Shown here: positions 22,937 to 37,000 of the stretch, one piece after another
How positions within the stretch are numbered: the first letter of the stretch is position 1
Layout: every line of letters begins with the position of its first letter
Assembly: GCA_000499405.2 (NCBI GenBank)
Contig: HG738138.1
Span: 18,515,753-18,579,752, forward strand
Direction of reading: 5' to 3'
Length of the DNA: 64,000 nt
From: Onchocerca volvulus
Lineage: Eukaryota; Nematoda; Chromadorea; Rhabditida; Onchocercidae
Translations under genes and position numbers: made by a program
Notes under the pieces: model-generated
Database searches by the model: none
What the model was told of the DNA's origin: nothing
The model's input: the letters and a program-made list of their open reading frames with translations, nothing else

Positions 22937-25020
22937 ATCCAAAGTAGTGGTACCTAAACTATTAACAATGAAATTATTTCGAAAGCGAGCAATGATTCGT
23001 TGGTACGGCAAAATGATTCAATCAGTCGGTAGAGTTTTATTATATTTTGTAAAACATTCTTTTCTTTCTAAAATAAAACGAATACTTAGAGGACAAGAGA
23101 AAGCATGAGGGAGAGAGAAAGGAAAGAAAACACTTTTATATTTCTGCATTAAAATTCGCAGCATTCTTAAGGTCTTATTCTTAACGTCTTGATTTTTAAA
23201 ACCTAAAATTCTCGATTTTTATTATTCAATTATGCTAACGTTATTTTCATTCATATGCTGCATAATTATGCTTATTTTTCTCACGCCGCTCCAAGAGCTT
23301 ATCGAAGATGTGCTCTGAAAGACTGAAACAAGGTGCAATTCGAATATGATGAAACCTGAGAGGAAATAAAACATATTCAGCCTTCCGATAAGAAATAGAT
23401 GAATCAGGATCGAAGAATATAACTGAACAGCAAATATGAAATGTTCGATGGAAGAGTTGAAGCGGTTAAAGGCAAATTTCAGTGTTTGCAGAAATTCCGT
23501 CATGAAGATCGCATTAAGAACTAACAATAGCAGTGTGTTATAAAAAATGATGCTACGAAATATTCTCACTAATTTCAGGCAAACCTGAATCGTACTATTG
23601 CTTGTTAATATCCAAGGTTGGATGGTCGACAGTCAATTACTGCAGGAATCAAAAACGACGCAATCTTCAATAAGAGTTGTATTATGTTCTGTTGTATGCC
23701 GTGTAAGATAATTTGATAAATAGGCGGTACTGTCTGATTGAATAATGATATAATTCTGATAGCATTTCATATGCTATCTACTTCATGTCACGCATGGGAC
23801 ATCAAAAAAAGCTTTATTTCAATTATATTTGCTTCATTTTTTTGAAGGCATGCATATAAACAACAGGAATTGAGTCTCAAAGAAGATGTAAGAAAATTGA
23901 GCGTAAATTTAATATCTTGTCATAAACATCTGAACATGCTTGGATTTTCTCTTCTTATCTTCTCATTAGTTTTCCATGATTGAGGCCTACAAGGAACTTT
24001 TGCTTAACATTAAGTTGGCCGACTTATGCGCGTCGTTAATTGTATTTTCTGGTTCAACGAGGATTGATAAAGTGGTAATAATGGTACCAAAAGAAAGCAA
24101 TTAGCATGCATATGCGCAAAGGCCGTTTCAGCAGTGATACATGTCGGATCAGTCAATGTACCGCGTCTGAAATTGGCTAATTCAGGAATCAAATGAATTT
24201 TCATGTTAATCAATAGATATTTTGACGAAACTTAAGTTAGCAAAATATACAGTTAAAAGAAACTATTAGAAAAAACAATTAATTATAAGTAGTTCTAAAT
24301 GTTTTTTGCACAAAGCGTTGAATTCTTTTGAAATGTTAGTGATCAAACAACAGAAAGTGAAAAAGAAATCTTTAATTGAGATAATTTTTAAATCTAATCT
24401 CTCATTTGATGCTGAAAATAAATTCATGTTTTAAGAATTGGATTTAAAAAGATAAATTAGATACACAGTCCTACTGCAGGAAATAATTAAACTGGCCTAT
24501 TTGGAATGTAATTACCGTTATTTCAAACCAATACATCAATGCGAACTGGAGTTGTTAGTCTTATGAAAATACAATTTGCCAAAATTGCAAGTATGATAAG
24601 TAAAAGCAGCGATTTTCATTAAACATTAAAGTTGGCCTTAATGCTGATGTGTAACGTTAATCCACATTAATTAATGAGGAATTCAGTTTTCTTTCTCTAT
24701 GTGCAAAGAAACGCCTTTTGAATTTTGAATCAGAAATTCATTTTAACTCACGAATTAAGGTGATATATTAAAATTTTACGACTTTTTTCGCGAGTTTTTC
24801 AGATCTAAGAGCAAAACATTATGGTAAATTTATTAAATCACTTAGAGATCCTTCCGAAAACTTCCATTTCAAGCTCTTAAGTCATTACTGATTTATATAG
24901 CTAACTATCAAGTGCGAATCATCGCTTGAAGATCTAAAAATAAATGAGCAAGCGCATTTTTCCATAATGCGTGCCTTCTGAATTATTTAGGATCGCTCGA
25001 TAAGGAATTTTATTACGATG
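22937..25020. other. Intergenic between the six-cysteine protein gene and the neuropeptide receptor
   Basis: No supported gene. A minus-strand open frame at 23222-23569 encodes a mostly hydrophobic 115-residue product, but T-rich DNA yields such products by chance and no splice partners were found. The region must include the promoter of the six-cysteine protein gene (upstream of 22936 on the minus strand). AATAAA read on the minus strand at 25014-25009 lies just after the receptor stop codon. Confidence 0.4.
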
Positions 25021-28000
25021 CTAATGGCTTCGACAAATTAAATAATTTGAAAAATATGGAAGATTTCGAGAGGCTCTCGTCTTCCGAGGCATCTCAATGA
25101 TGTCTTTTTTAAATTGTATGATGTGAATGGTCTTAGAAAATATTTGAAGATAAGAAAAACAATACCTATAATGCCTATCACTCTGATCATATAGATGATT
25201 GCCAGGTTGCGGTGATTTCGGTTCACAAAGACGTTTCATCAGTTTTAGTTCGTTGTTTCGCCGATAATTACCTGCTCCGATCATATCTTCCTTAAATGTT
25301 TTCCGATGCCGCTGCAAACATTGCGTGGACATTCGCTTGCTTGTAACCAGTGAGTTGAATAGAAAAATTTTCATTTTATCAGTCATAAAATTGAAAATTT
25401 TGAAAATCAAAAAGTTTCAGGTGTTATCAAATACAATCCATTTTTCCACAAATGATCAAGAGAATTACTGGTAAACAAGCAAACAATTACACGAATTAAG
25501 TTGAAATGTTAGATAAGCAAAAAAAAGAAAATGAACAAGCAATTAAAATGAAAAAAGAAAAGAAAATTTTTAAAAAAAAGTGGAAAATGGTAATAAGAAG
25601 AAATTAAGTAAAAGTCTATTTGGGAATCTAATTTAAGCTTTACACCATCTCTGATAATTTATGACATAACTGATAAACAGAAATTTTGAAACAATAACGG
25701 ATAAATAAATCAAATCAAAAAGGGGACTGCTTGATGTTAACTACGTAAAATAAAACAGGGTGAATAGTTCTTGTTTTTCGGTTCATATAACATTTAAAAA
25801 AAAATATTATAAAACTATATCCATCTCTTATCATATTAATGAGAAACAATTCGAACTGACTGGCTGAATATCATATTACTCTTCCGATATAATAAATAAG
25901 ACCTCAAAAATTAAACACCACTTATCTTCTGCCTGTTACATCGATGAATGCGATTTTTAAACTCCATTGAATTTTCAATCCTCTTTTGTCTGATTATTTT
26001 TGTAAAAGATCTAATTTGAAAAACACAGAAAGATAAGAAGTAAGTTGAAAATTTTTCAAAATTTTTTTTTAGATCGAAAGCTAACCTTACTCATCCAGAA
26101 GTACAGTAATGGATTCCATACAATAGAAGTCATTGCTATTGCATGGACATTGAGCAATTTGAAATACATTTGTATATCCAAAAATGCTTCTGCAACAATT
26201 ACATGAGCAAAACTTAATCAATTAATTTAAAATTTATTCGTTTTCAGCATGTGTTTGAGAAGAGATCAAAAAATTGATATTGAAAGAAAATCAAATTAAT
26301 ATAATCTCTCTGAAAAAGCTTTTATCAAAATAGCTTTGAAAAAACTTCTTCTTTTTCGTAACTAGAAGTAATGTTTGATTTAAAAAAGTGGACACTTAAT
26401 TTTGCAATTATAAAATTTAAAGGAAAATGCTTCTTGTTGTTTTCTTCGATTTTTTCCTTTCTCTAGAATTATACTAAGCACAAAGAAAGTGCAAAAATTT
26501 TAAATGATTTTATATTATTGCGCTCAATTGCTCAGACAGAAAATATGAACATTTTATATTTTAAAGCAAGAATTAAAATCGAATAGGTAAGAAATTCATA
26601 TTGACATTCTCAATTTTTATTTCTTTGTTTGTTTATAGTACTTAGAAAGGGAAATTGTTTAATGCATTGATAAAGGAACTCTTGTAAATTACTTAAAAAT
26701 TTGAAATTTGAAAAATCAAGGGTCCAAATAAAACTTAAAGATAATCTATGAACTTCTGGCTATGATAGTTAAGTATTTCCAAAAAATTTACCTATTCCGA
26801 AATCACGAAAAATATTAACAATAGTTAAAGGAAGCCAAGATGCCATAAATACAACCACCATCAGTATCAGTACATACATTACCCGTCGTTTCCGAACAGC
26901 TGTTTGAGCTTGCTGGGCTGCGGTCAACATCGAGTGCTGGGCTACAATCCAATCAGCACGAACCTAAGAAATGAATCTTCAAGTTTTCATTATAATCTAC
27001 AGGATTTCCATGAAATTCTAGAAAAAAAAAAACCGCATTAATTAAACATTTATTCTCAAACTTTTCAAAATATTAGTTTATAATTTTAAGATGAATGAAA
27101 ATGTCAGGGAAAATCATCCTACAGCAAAATTGGAAATTTCAAAACAAACGAAATTTGGGGGAAAAAATTGAACCTTTTGTAAAATCTTCCAATAACAAAA
27201 TGTCATAATAATTGCCGGAATGAGGTATTGACAAACAAGTAGCATAGAACCATAAAATAGTTTAATACGATTATCTTCTGGCCAATTATACTCACCACAA
27301 AACTGCAAACAAAAGATATGCTTCTTTATGAATTTTTGGAATTTTTTAGTTTCTTCGGAAAGTTGTAATTATCAAAAACAGTAAACTATATTCACTTAAC
27401 CGCAAATTTTAGTAAATTTATGGTTTACGTAGTCATAAGTTTTAGTTCTTTTTGCTTTACTATAATCCGATTAATTATTTGATACTGCATGATTAGTTGT
27501 GATAATTCGCAACAAATTCTGATAACATTGATGACAGATGAGAAGCAACAATGATTTACTGAATTATAATAATGGCAAAATGATGAATAATTTCCATAGA
27601 AAGGTTCAATTCTTCTCTGCCGTCATCATGCCTTGACAATTATAGATTAGAAAGCACGTGCAAAGCGTGAATATTGGATAATTGAGAGTTAAAGGTCAAT
27701 TGGTAGAAAGCAGGGATAACTTGGAATCTTCTGAGATAGCTCTTTTCGTCTGAATTATCGATATTTTCCCGTGTGTTCGGACAAAAGAATGAATCAATTT
27801 GTCAGCAATAATTGGTAACGACTTGTACTATTGCTGGCATAATTGATCCTTTTATATTTTTTCCTTAGATGAAGTGTCATTTCCATGTGAATCTAATGAA
27901 CATATAGAAATATTTTGCCGATTGAAATACAGCTCATCAATTTGGAAATGAGTTTTGGCATACAGTTATTTAACTGAAAATATTCGATAAATGCTATTAT

Positions 28001-31000
28001 TTCATACTTTTTATCTCTTTTGTTTAAAATCTGCAAGTTAGATGAATTACATTTAGATTTTCTATGACGATCAAGTCCAAAGTTATTTATACGGATTTTT
28101 AATACTGTCTAATGATATACTTCTCAGAACCTAAAATGTCAGGTTATTTATGCGAAGATACGACTGCAAGCTAATGAAATATTCTAATAGACTTGTAATG
28201 CTAGTCACATTTTTACTTTCATCCTTCGTTAGTGACAAAATATATTGTCGGAACAAATTTAGCATAGCTATTACTTGCAAAGTTTTGACATGCAGTCCAT
28301 AAAGAGTAATCAATTATAACTGATGATAACATAGACAAGAAGCGAACATTTTCATTTGCTTCGCAATTAATGACATAATTTTTTTAATTTAAAATTGCAC
28401 TTACATAACCACAAAGTGTTATGTTTTCAAGCGCTAATGGTTGCAATTGTTGGGTGACAAAAAGTGGTGACGAAACAGTTGCCGAAGTAAGCCAAGATAT
28501 AGCCATCAGCAAATATGCATGATATGTTGTCCACGGCTCTCGAGTCGGCATGACAATACTACGATACCGATCAACAGCAATGAAACACAGGCAGTAACTT
28601 GAAATTAAGACTGAAATTTTTTGGGGATTAAAAAAATTATTTAATTACCAATTAAAATAAAATTTTGAAACAAGGAGATAAAAGAATCTATGTCTGTTTT
28701 AACCATACGATACTTGAAATAGTTAAAACGTAGATATAATATTCTTAGAGAACAACTGTCGTAAAGTTTTTATTCAATTTCAAATAGATTCAGTAAAACG
28801 ATAAATAACAGTAATTTATATTTTAACTAAAATTAGAGAAATAAAAAAGCAAAAGTAATAGGAAATAACTTGCCGGAAATTCCTTGACATAATGGTACCA
28901 GTTTGCATAATAATGCACCAAACAGCCAACGTTTCACAAATGCTAATACTGGCGTTATTGGAAGAGCTGTTATACACAATAACTGCAAGAAAGTAATTAA
29001 ATAAGTAAATACACTTTTATTTCTGAAACAGACTAATATGCATCCAAAATTCAACTGCTTCTATGTCATGACAGATCAATTAATGATCAGTTTACTTGGA
29101 TATTTCCTAATAATGGCTTGTAACATGAACGAAGAATCACTGTCCCATCAATCAATATTATTAGAGAATATCCAAGTGAATTGATCACTAAGTTTTTTTT
29201 ATATTACAAGCGATTATCTAAAAAGTACGCATAAATATATTTTGATATTTCACGTATACCACCAACAAACATTTCCTACTCATGCAATAGTTATATTTTT
29301 CATTCGGACATTCAGAATTATATTATGCAGATAGCAAAAATTGTTCTCCTTAACTAATCCAAGATTATTTTTATCATTTTCTTGAGGAGAACTGCTTTAC
29401 TATCTTTTTTATTCAATAATTTCAATAAAGGTCGAAATTAAGATTTTCAACTGGCATTTGCTAGGACATCATATTGTTGCTTGGAATCTTCCCTATTATT
29501 TTGCCTATTTCCACAGCTCATCTAATAAGAACTTCAAACAAGTCTACTTAAGAGCACTTCAGAAAGTTCACAAATCATCCAACGATTCTGTCAAATGGAA
29601 CCTGCAGATACGTTGCTGACAATTTAGGTTCCTGGCTCCTACTAATGTTTTGCAGTATCTTTCGCGCTTGATTAAAGCTCTGGGAATTATGCTTCTGCTC
29701 CCATTCTGTTACTGTGATATGATATCAAAACTAGATATCATGCTAAGTAAACATTAAAATGAACTAAAAATTTTTATGATCGCCGAACAACTTTTATCAT
29801 TATATGCTTCTAAATTTTCAGGTTATTATAACTGATTGTTTCCAGATATGATTTCAAATGATTTAAAGTTCGTAACAACTCATCGAACAATAGCTTCTTG
29901 CAAAGATTTAAAATATTTTAGTTCTGAAAGCGGAAAGGATATTCCTCCAAGAGAAATTTAAATAAAAAAAAAAAAAAAAAAAAGCGAAGAAAGAAATAAT
30001 TCATCAATATACATCCATAGGGATAACTTCAAATTGTCATCATTATCAGTTATAATCAGCTATTTTCATATTATTTAGGCAAACATAATTGCTCCATTGG
30101 GAAATGAGAAAACTGAACTCCGAATCTCTAACTGAAATCAATCATTAAAATGATTAATTTCAGTTAAAGATTTAAAATAAAAATTAGAGATTTAAATTAA
30201 AATCATTCCTTCTTTTTTTGAACAGAAATTTCTTTGAATATATTTAAATGTGGTAAAAACCTTTATATTATATGTAAAGCAATTGCTGTTACTCAATCAT
30301 TTCAGATTGGAAATCGTAGTTGTCCGCCAAATGATTTCGAAAACCTGCAATTACTGATGCAATAGCATTGGTCCTGTTGGTAATAGCTAATAAGAGGAAT
30401 TATTACAAAGTACTTAATTTAAATACATTCAAATCATAATCGTCCTCATTTATCTTTCACCTCCTCTTCATCAGTTTATCCTTCCCTTCTTGTTTCATTT
30501 CGACCAGATTTTATCCCATATTTAACTGATTGTTAATTCAGAGCAGAGATTAAAATTAGCCCCAAATTTGATAGTTTCTCATTAATTTTTCGCAGATTCT
30601 TTTTTGATCGTCAAATTTTGATAATACTTTGTATGAGATCTGATCAATCCTCATTAAAGTAATAACGTCTCATTCTCAAATGACGATCAATCAAATCTGT
30701 CACTTTCTCCCAGAGTTAGCTGAAATGAAATAAGCTATAAGCCATTCAGATTATCAAAAACATTTATTTATTTATAGCATCTTTTTTAGCATCTAATCAT
30801 TATAATGACTTAACATTTTAAGCCATAAATGACTCAGTCAAAATCACACTTAATGAAATTTTACTCTAATTTGGTTGACAACGCTATTCAGAGCTTAATA
30901 AAGTCGTAAATGCTAGAGATTTAAATTTTTCTTTTTTTTTTTTTAATTTCAAATGACTTTCTGAGCAAATTTGCAAACTTACTGTCAACCAAAAATCAGA

Positions 31001-34000
31001 TCATTAATTCTTTTTAAATATCAGAAGATAGACAGGAAATATTACAAGTGAAACCTGGAACAATGGAATCCCTATGGCCAGAAAGAATATAAAAAAAGGA
31101 AATGTTACCAAAAACAAATACTTGCATAAAATTTTGAATGAAGCGAATTCAATAACTAAATAATAAATATCTTTTTGTAGATATGGTTAATGAAATAATA
31201 CCAATGATCGAACTGCCACAGAGAGAAAGTAAAACATAATTGTACTGATATTGATATTCGATTTTGATTACTGTACCGATATTCGACTATACTCAGGTTT
31301 TTTTTTTATAGTGCATAGAATTACTTGCATTTGTAATGAGAAATAATTAATCTTCTATTACATGTGACATATAAATTGTCTAATAAGTAGTGGTAAGATT
31401 GAAATTCTAATAATTTCTCACTTATATATTTTGTTTGCATTCTAATACAACAATAAAGGCTTTTTAGAATTCTTGATCTGATATCGCACTATTTGCAGCA
31501 ATTCGTGAAATAAAACAATTATCTCTAAAATTTAGGAATGCAACATAATCTATAAGTGTGAGAAATTATCAGAAAAAAAGCAGTGGATTTTTATTAACTG
31601 GAATATATGGGAAGTGACTTAAAATAAATCCTATGATGGATATTTTTCATGAATCAATGAAGAAAGCATTCTGATTGACACGTATTTGGAAAATCAACAA
31701 GCAAAATTACATCTGATAAAGCAATTCAAATCGTTACATTCGTTGCTAAATCTGAAACATTTTTGCCTAATTTCTCAAGCGTGAATAATAATGATATTTC
31801 TAAATTTAAAACCATATCTTTTATATTCAAAAATCTCGCAAAACTAAAATGAAATTTTCTAGTTTACATCGAAAAATTTTTTTGCAGCTTAATTTTTACT
31901 TAAAAAAGTTATCATGAAATTGTCAAGAATAAAACCTTACGATTGTTGACAAAATACTTTCGCGGTCAAAATACTTTTTTGTCATATGCTACTTACCATG
32001 CAATTGGACTAATTAATTGCTAGAAAAGAAGAGTCTTTTCTTTTTAGTTCTAAAAATGATATTGTTTTCTGAGATTTATTTTAGTATAACGGGAAAAAAA
32101 ATGAGAACGATGAATTATAATCTCTCTCGCATTAATATATCTTTTAAAATTCAATCTTACTTTAATTTTAAATGGATCAATAAAAAGTTTTTGTTATTAT
32201 ATCGCTTCCATTCCAAATTATCTGTTGCTTAAATCTCTTTTAAATTGAATCATAACAATGAAAATATCAATTCTAAACGACTGTTTCTTTAGGAGTGAAT
32301 CAAAATTAAATCATTTCAGATTTAAAAGCATATTCATTTAATATTCCAACTGAAAATGGATAAATTTCTTAATTTAAATTTAGGATTAGCCAAAATTCTT
32401 TTATTAAAGCAGCAATATATCATGCATCATGTCTTCTCTTTTTTTTTTTTATAAAATAAAAAAGAAGAAGAAATTAACTTTTGGGAAAATTTCTCCAATA
32501 AGTTCCATTAGTTTTATAGAAAAGAAATCTTCTCAGTAGCTCTCTTCTCATCCTCTAAAAAGACATTTTTTCTCTCCTTCCTTTATCTTCGTATTTGCCA
32601 TAAATTAAGAACAGATTAGCAGGAAAAGTAGAAAAGTCTTTTCACGCAAATTAAATTCACAAAATATGAAGATTCTGAAGAAGTTCTATCTGAAATGTTA
32701 TTATTTGATCACACTTTTTCTACAAATTAGTATGTCCAAAAAATATTGAAGCTGAAATGAGATCTTAGTTGATAATGATTTGAAAAGATAACAAGTAGTT
32801 TATTACTAAAAATTCATCCATTTCTGCATGATGATCGGCAGTTTTTTCAAGCGTCATAACACAGCTGCAGCAAAATTTTTGAAATTCACAAAATGTTGAA
32901 ATTCATAAAAAATTTTTTTCCTTCTGTCAACTTCGATTTATCTTTTCTTACATTTTCAGCAGCAGATTGCTATGAATCCTTCAAACACTTTTTAGCTGAT
33001 TATGGCATCTATTAAAATTCTACGGTTATTGAAAATGGATCATCATGCCTTATTAGTAAGCTCAGATGTATTCAAATCATTCAAATGGCAATATCCATCT
33101 TCCTCTATTAAATTTTATTGACTTAAACAAGTGCCACTTGCTCCAAGTAATGGAGATATTGGATTTTCAAATGAATGCCCAAGTATCCTTCCTGTCCGCT
33201 GTTGCGAATATAAAGATTCTTCCTTTTCAAAGCACAAATAAATTTTATTAATAAAATGTGAAAAATGACTTAGTGAGAAAAAAATTTAGATGAAAAGAAT
33301 TAAAATTGTCAACATATGAAAGCAATGCTCAGTTAAATATAATGAAATCAACAAATTTGTCAATCTGAAGATTTATCCAAATTTTTTCCAAAAAAATTTT
33401 TCAGAAAAAATAGTAATGAAGATAAAATATGACTTCATAAATTATAACATCGAGAATTTCTAAGCGTAAATATCTCATAAATAAGGTATCTAATCCTAGA
33501 AAATATTGTTCATTCATGAACTAATTATATTGAAAGAATTTTCAAGTATTTCTTATTTTCTACGAAAATTATCGAAATTTTCTTGAAAAAAAAAAAGAAA
33601 AAAAAAACTCAGGAAAAAAAGCAAAGTACTAACCAAATCAGAAATAGCTAAATTTATAAGGAATATGTTTGGAACTGAGATTCGTTTTCGCTTCACTAAA
33701 TTTCCAATCAGCAAACCGTTGCCAATCAATCCAGCAACAAAGATCGTTGCATAAAGAGCCGAATAAAAAAGCTGAAAATGAATAATATAATGCCTGTCAT
33801 CACTGTGTCGTCAAAATTTAATATAAATTCAAACACAGCATAATAATTGAAAATCATTGAATCATTCACGTAATCACTTATCAATTTCAGTTTCAATAAC
33901 ATCTTTTTTTTTTAACTTGACAGCATTAAAAATATCTTTAAAAACTTTCAAGTGCAATTCAGGAAACTTAAGTTAATGTAACAAATTCCAGAAATAAAAA

Positions 34001-37000
34001 CAATAGCAATACCGATAAAACACTCGTAAATTGAAATTGACTTTATATTTTGCAAGTTTCCAGAAAGTTTTTCAGTAGGATTTAATTGCTTTATGTCCAA
34101 ACAACTGTAAAAATTGATAGCTATTCGAAAATGATCTAAATTATGGCAAAATTTTCTAAATTTTTCAAGACAAGAATCAAACGGTATCTCAACAGCTGCA
34201 AAAGAGTTCTCTCTAAAAAATTATCTGCCGAACATGCTAGAATCACTTTCAAAAAAGACTGCAATTTATTCGATCCTAAATTTGACAATAATGAAATCAT
34301 GAGATTATGAAACTGGTAGTGGAAATTTTGATAAACTTGACCTTAGTTATTGAATGGTAATCTTTTCATTGAGGTCAAAATGGCAAAGGAAATTAAAATT
34401 ATTTACTTTGGTGCAAATTTTTCTCCAACATTTTAATTTGATAAGAATACAGAACAAACATTTTCGAAACTGAAAGGGATATATATTATTATACTGGAGT
34501 ATATTATTATATTGGAGTATTTGAAAGTTTAAAATTCAAACTTTTACTTAAAAAAACATAATAAATCAACAAAGAAAAAAGCAAAAACTCAATATACAAT
34601 ACAAAAAAAAATTAAACAAAAAAAAAGACATTAAAATTACACCAAATATATAATTTTTGAAGACTATTTAAATAATTGTTCAGAAAAAAGAAAAAAAAAC
34701 GAAAAAATAGAAATTCTAAAAGCATCCAAATTTATTTAAAATGCTGATATCTATTTAAATAATAAAATTTATTATAATTTGATGAAATGTTTGCTAGTCC
34801 TCTTAAACTGAATAAACCAAAAAAAAAAAAAAAAAGAAAAAACCTCAGCAAATTATTGAAATCAAAATTCTTTTTATGAAAATTTTGCTGAAGATAGAAA
34901 ATAAATTATTTTATTCTCCATTAATTGATAAAAATTTATCTTCCGTTATTTTTTTTTTTTTTTAGTCTGAGAAACGAAAGTGTGGGAAGAATAAATTTAT
35001 ATTTAATCTTATGTAATGTATAATACTAATAATAATAATTAATTTTAATAAATTCAGTTGTTTCTAAGAATTCAGTTTTTTGAAAAAGATATCACGCATT
35101 CTCTTCTGGTATAATCAAGAGCAAGAAGCCGAAAAAAAATGTAAATGAAGGATGAATAAAACATTGTTTTCATTTCTTTGAGTCAATTTCCTTTGATAAA
35201 GATTGGATTGATTAATTTAAAATAGTTTTTTTCCATCAATTTACGATAAAATTCCCTCTCTTGGGAAAGGCGAAATCAAAATAGATTGATAAATCGTAAA
35301 CAGCTATTTCAGATATTTTCCCATCATTCTATGATTTTTGCCATCGTTGCCAAATTTTAGCTTTTTTTTTAAATTTCAAAAATCATGCTTATGGTCTTCA
35401 GCTATCATCAGCTCTAGAGCAAAGACTTTGTCAGCAATTACATTGAAGCCATAACGAGCCATAACTCTATGCAAATAAGCCTAAAATTTGACATTAAAAT
35501 GCATGTTTCAGCGATTTGACTGCATGAACGTAACGACATGTTTATGTCAATATGATAAAAAAAAAAAAAACAAGTGATTATGTTGCGATTAATATGGTTA
35601 AACTGCTTAAAAGTAAACATTTTAGTCAGAAAGTTTTCCAAAACAAAATTGAATGTATTGCACTTTTCCTCTTAGATAAATCATTCCTTGCTTTTACTTT
35701 ACGTCCAATTTTAGTTCATTTCGATTCTATCAATCTTATTTATGTTAATGGTTATGCCTAAGCTCAAAACCGAAATTCAAATCTTCCCATACTCAGTTAT
35801 AAGCTTGAAAAGTTTACTCATAAACTTACATTTCCAATTTACATCATCAGTCCTATATAAAAAGAAAAATGAATTCGCGAAGGAATGAATGTAAAAGGCA
35901 GAAAATATTGATATCGAAAAAGTTAAAATCCATAACATAATATCATAAATTTGGAATTAAAACTGTAGTCCTAAATTAAAATACAATCTTGACTCTAAAT
36001 TCAAATTAAACTGCAGTCTTAATCCTAAATTTGAATTAAACTACAATCTTAATTCTAAACTTGATACAAAAGTTTTTTTAATAAATAGGAAAAAATGATA
36101 CATAAATTTTGAGTCTATTAAATATAATTTCGGAATTTAAAGTCGGATATCGCACTTTTTTAATAACATGATGAGGAAAAAAATTTTACGAAATATGATA
36201 ATACAAAAAAACGGAAAACCATTGTGTACAATAAATTTACGGCATCCTAAAAAAAATGAACAGAATTTTTTCATTTTCAGCAAAATATTAATTATAATAA
36301 ACCAAAATGAATTTGCCAAAAACTTAGTTTAATATTTCGTTTGTAAAAACCGAAAAAATCAGTCAAATACAGGATTTGAAGTGTATATAATATATTTATG
36401 CAAATAAAACTATTCATGTGCAAGTACTAGGAATAGATGTTCAAAATTATGATGAGTGAAAATGAGAAAATAAAGATTCAAAAATGAAGATGAAAAATTC
36501 AACAAAAAAATGTTTCACTTCAACTCCAAACAAGTTTTTCACAAACATTATTTAAACTTCATACAGTTATCTTGATGTTTAAAGAAAACTTTACATATAA
36601 CATCGAACTTTTTTTTTTTGTTATAATGTGCACTTACAAGTAATCTTATAGTTTAAAAAAACTATATAATTTGTAAGTATATATTTCATCAACTTCCAAG
36701 TTATGAAGATTCTATTTTTTAGGGTTGTTATCTTACCATTTCGTTTAATTCATCTTATGATAAATCTTCAAAATTCTGACATTAAACATTCTGTTTCATT
36801 ACTGTGAAGTGAAGAAATGTTTATATATCAAAACCAAAAACTGTTGCAATAACTACCAAGTTTCTTTTATTTCTTTAAATTTCACCCATTCTATTTTCCA
36901 TTACTGTATAGATTTCAAGTATTATTAAGAATTTATTCGGTAGCTTTCATTTGAAATAGAAAAGCATAATGACCGTAGTGATATCCATTGTCGTTCAGTG

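Noticed and set aside
23222..23569. 115-codon minus-strand ORF with about three hydrophobic segments
   Set aside because: T-rich DNA makes Phe/Leu/Ile-rich products by chance; no convincing upstream exon or homology.
28860..28875. GT donor GTTATT with acceptor TTTCAAG as a normal intron in the receptor
   Set aside because: It is in phase, but it shortens TM3 by two residues between the conserved cysteine and DRY, unlike class A receptors; the GC donor fits better.
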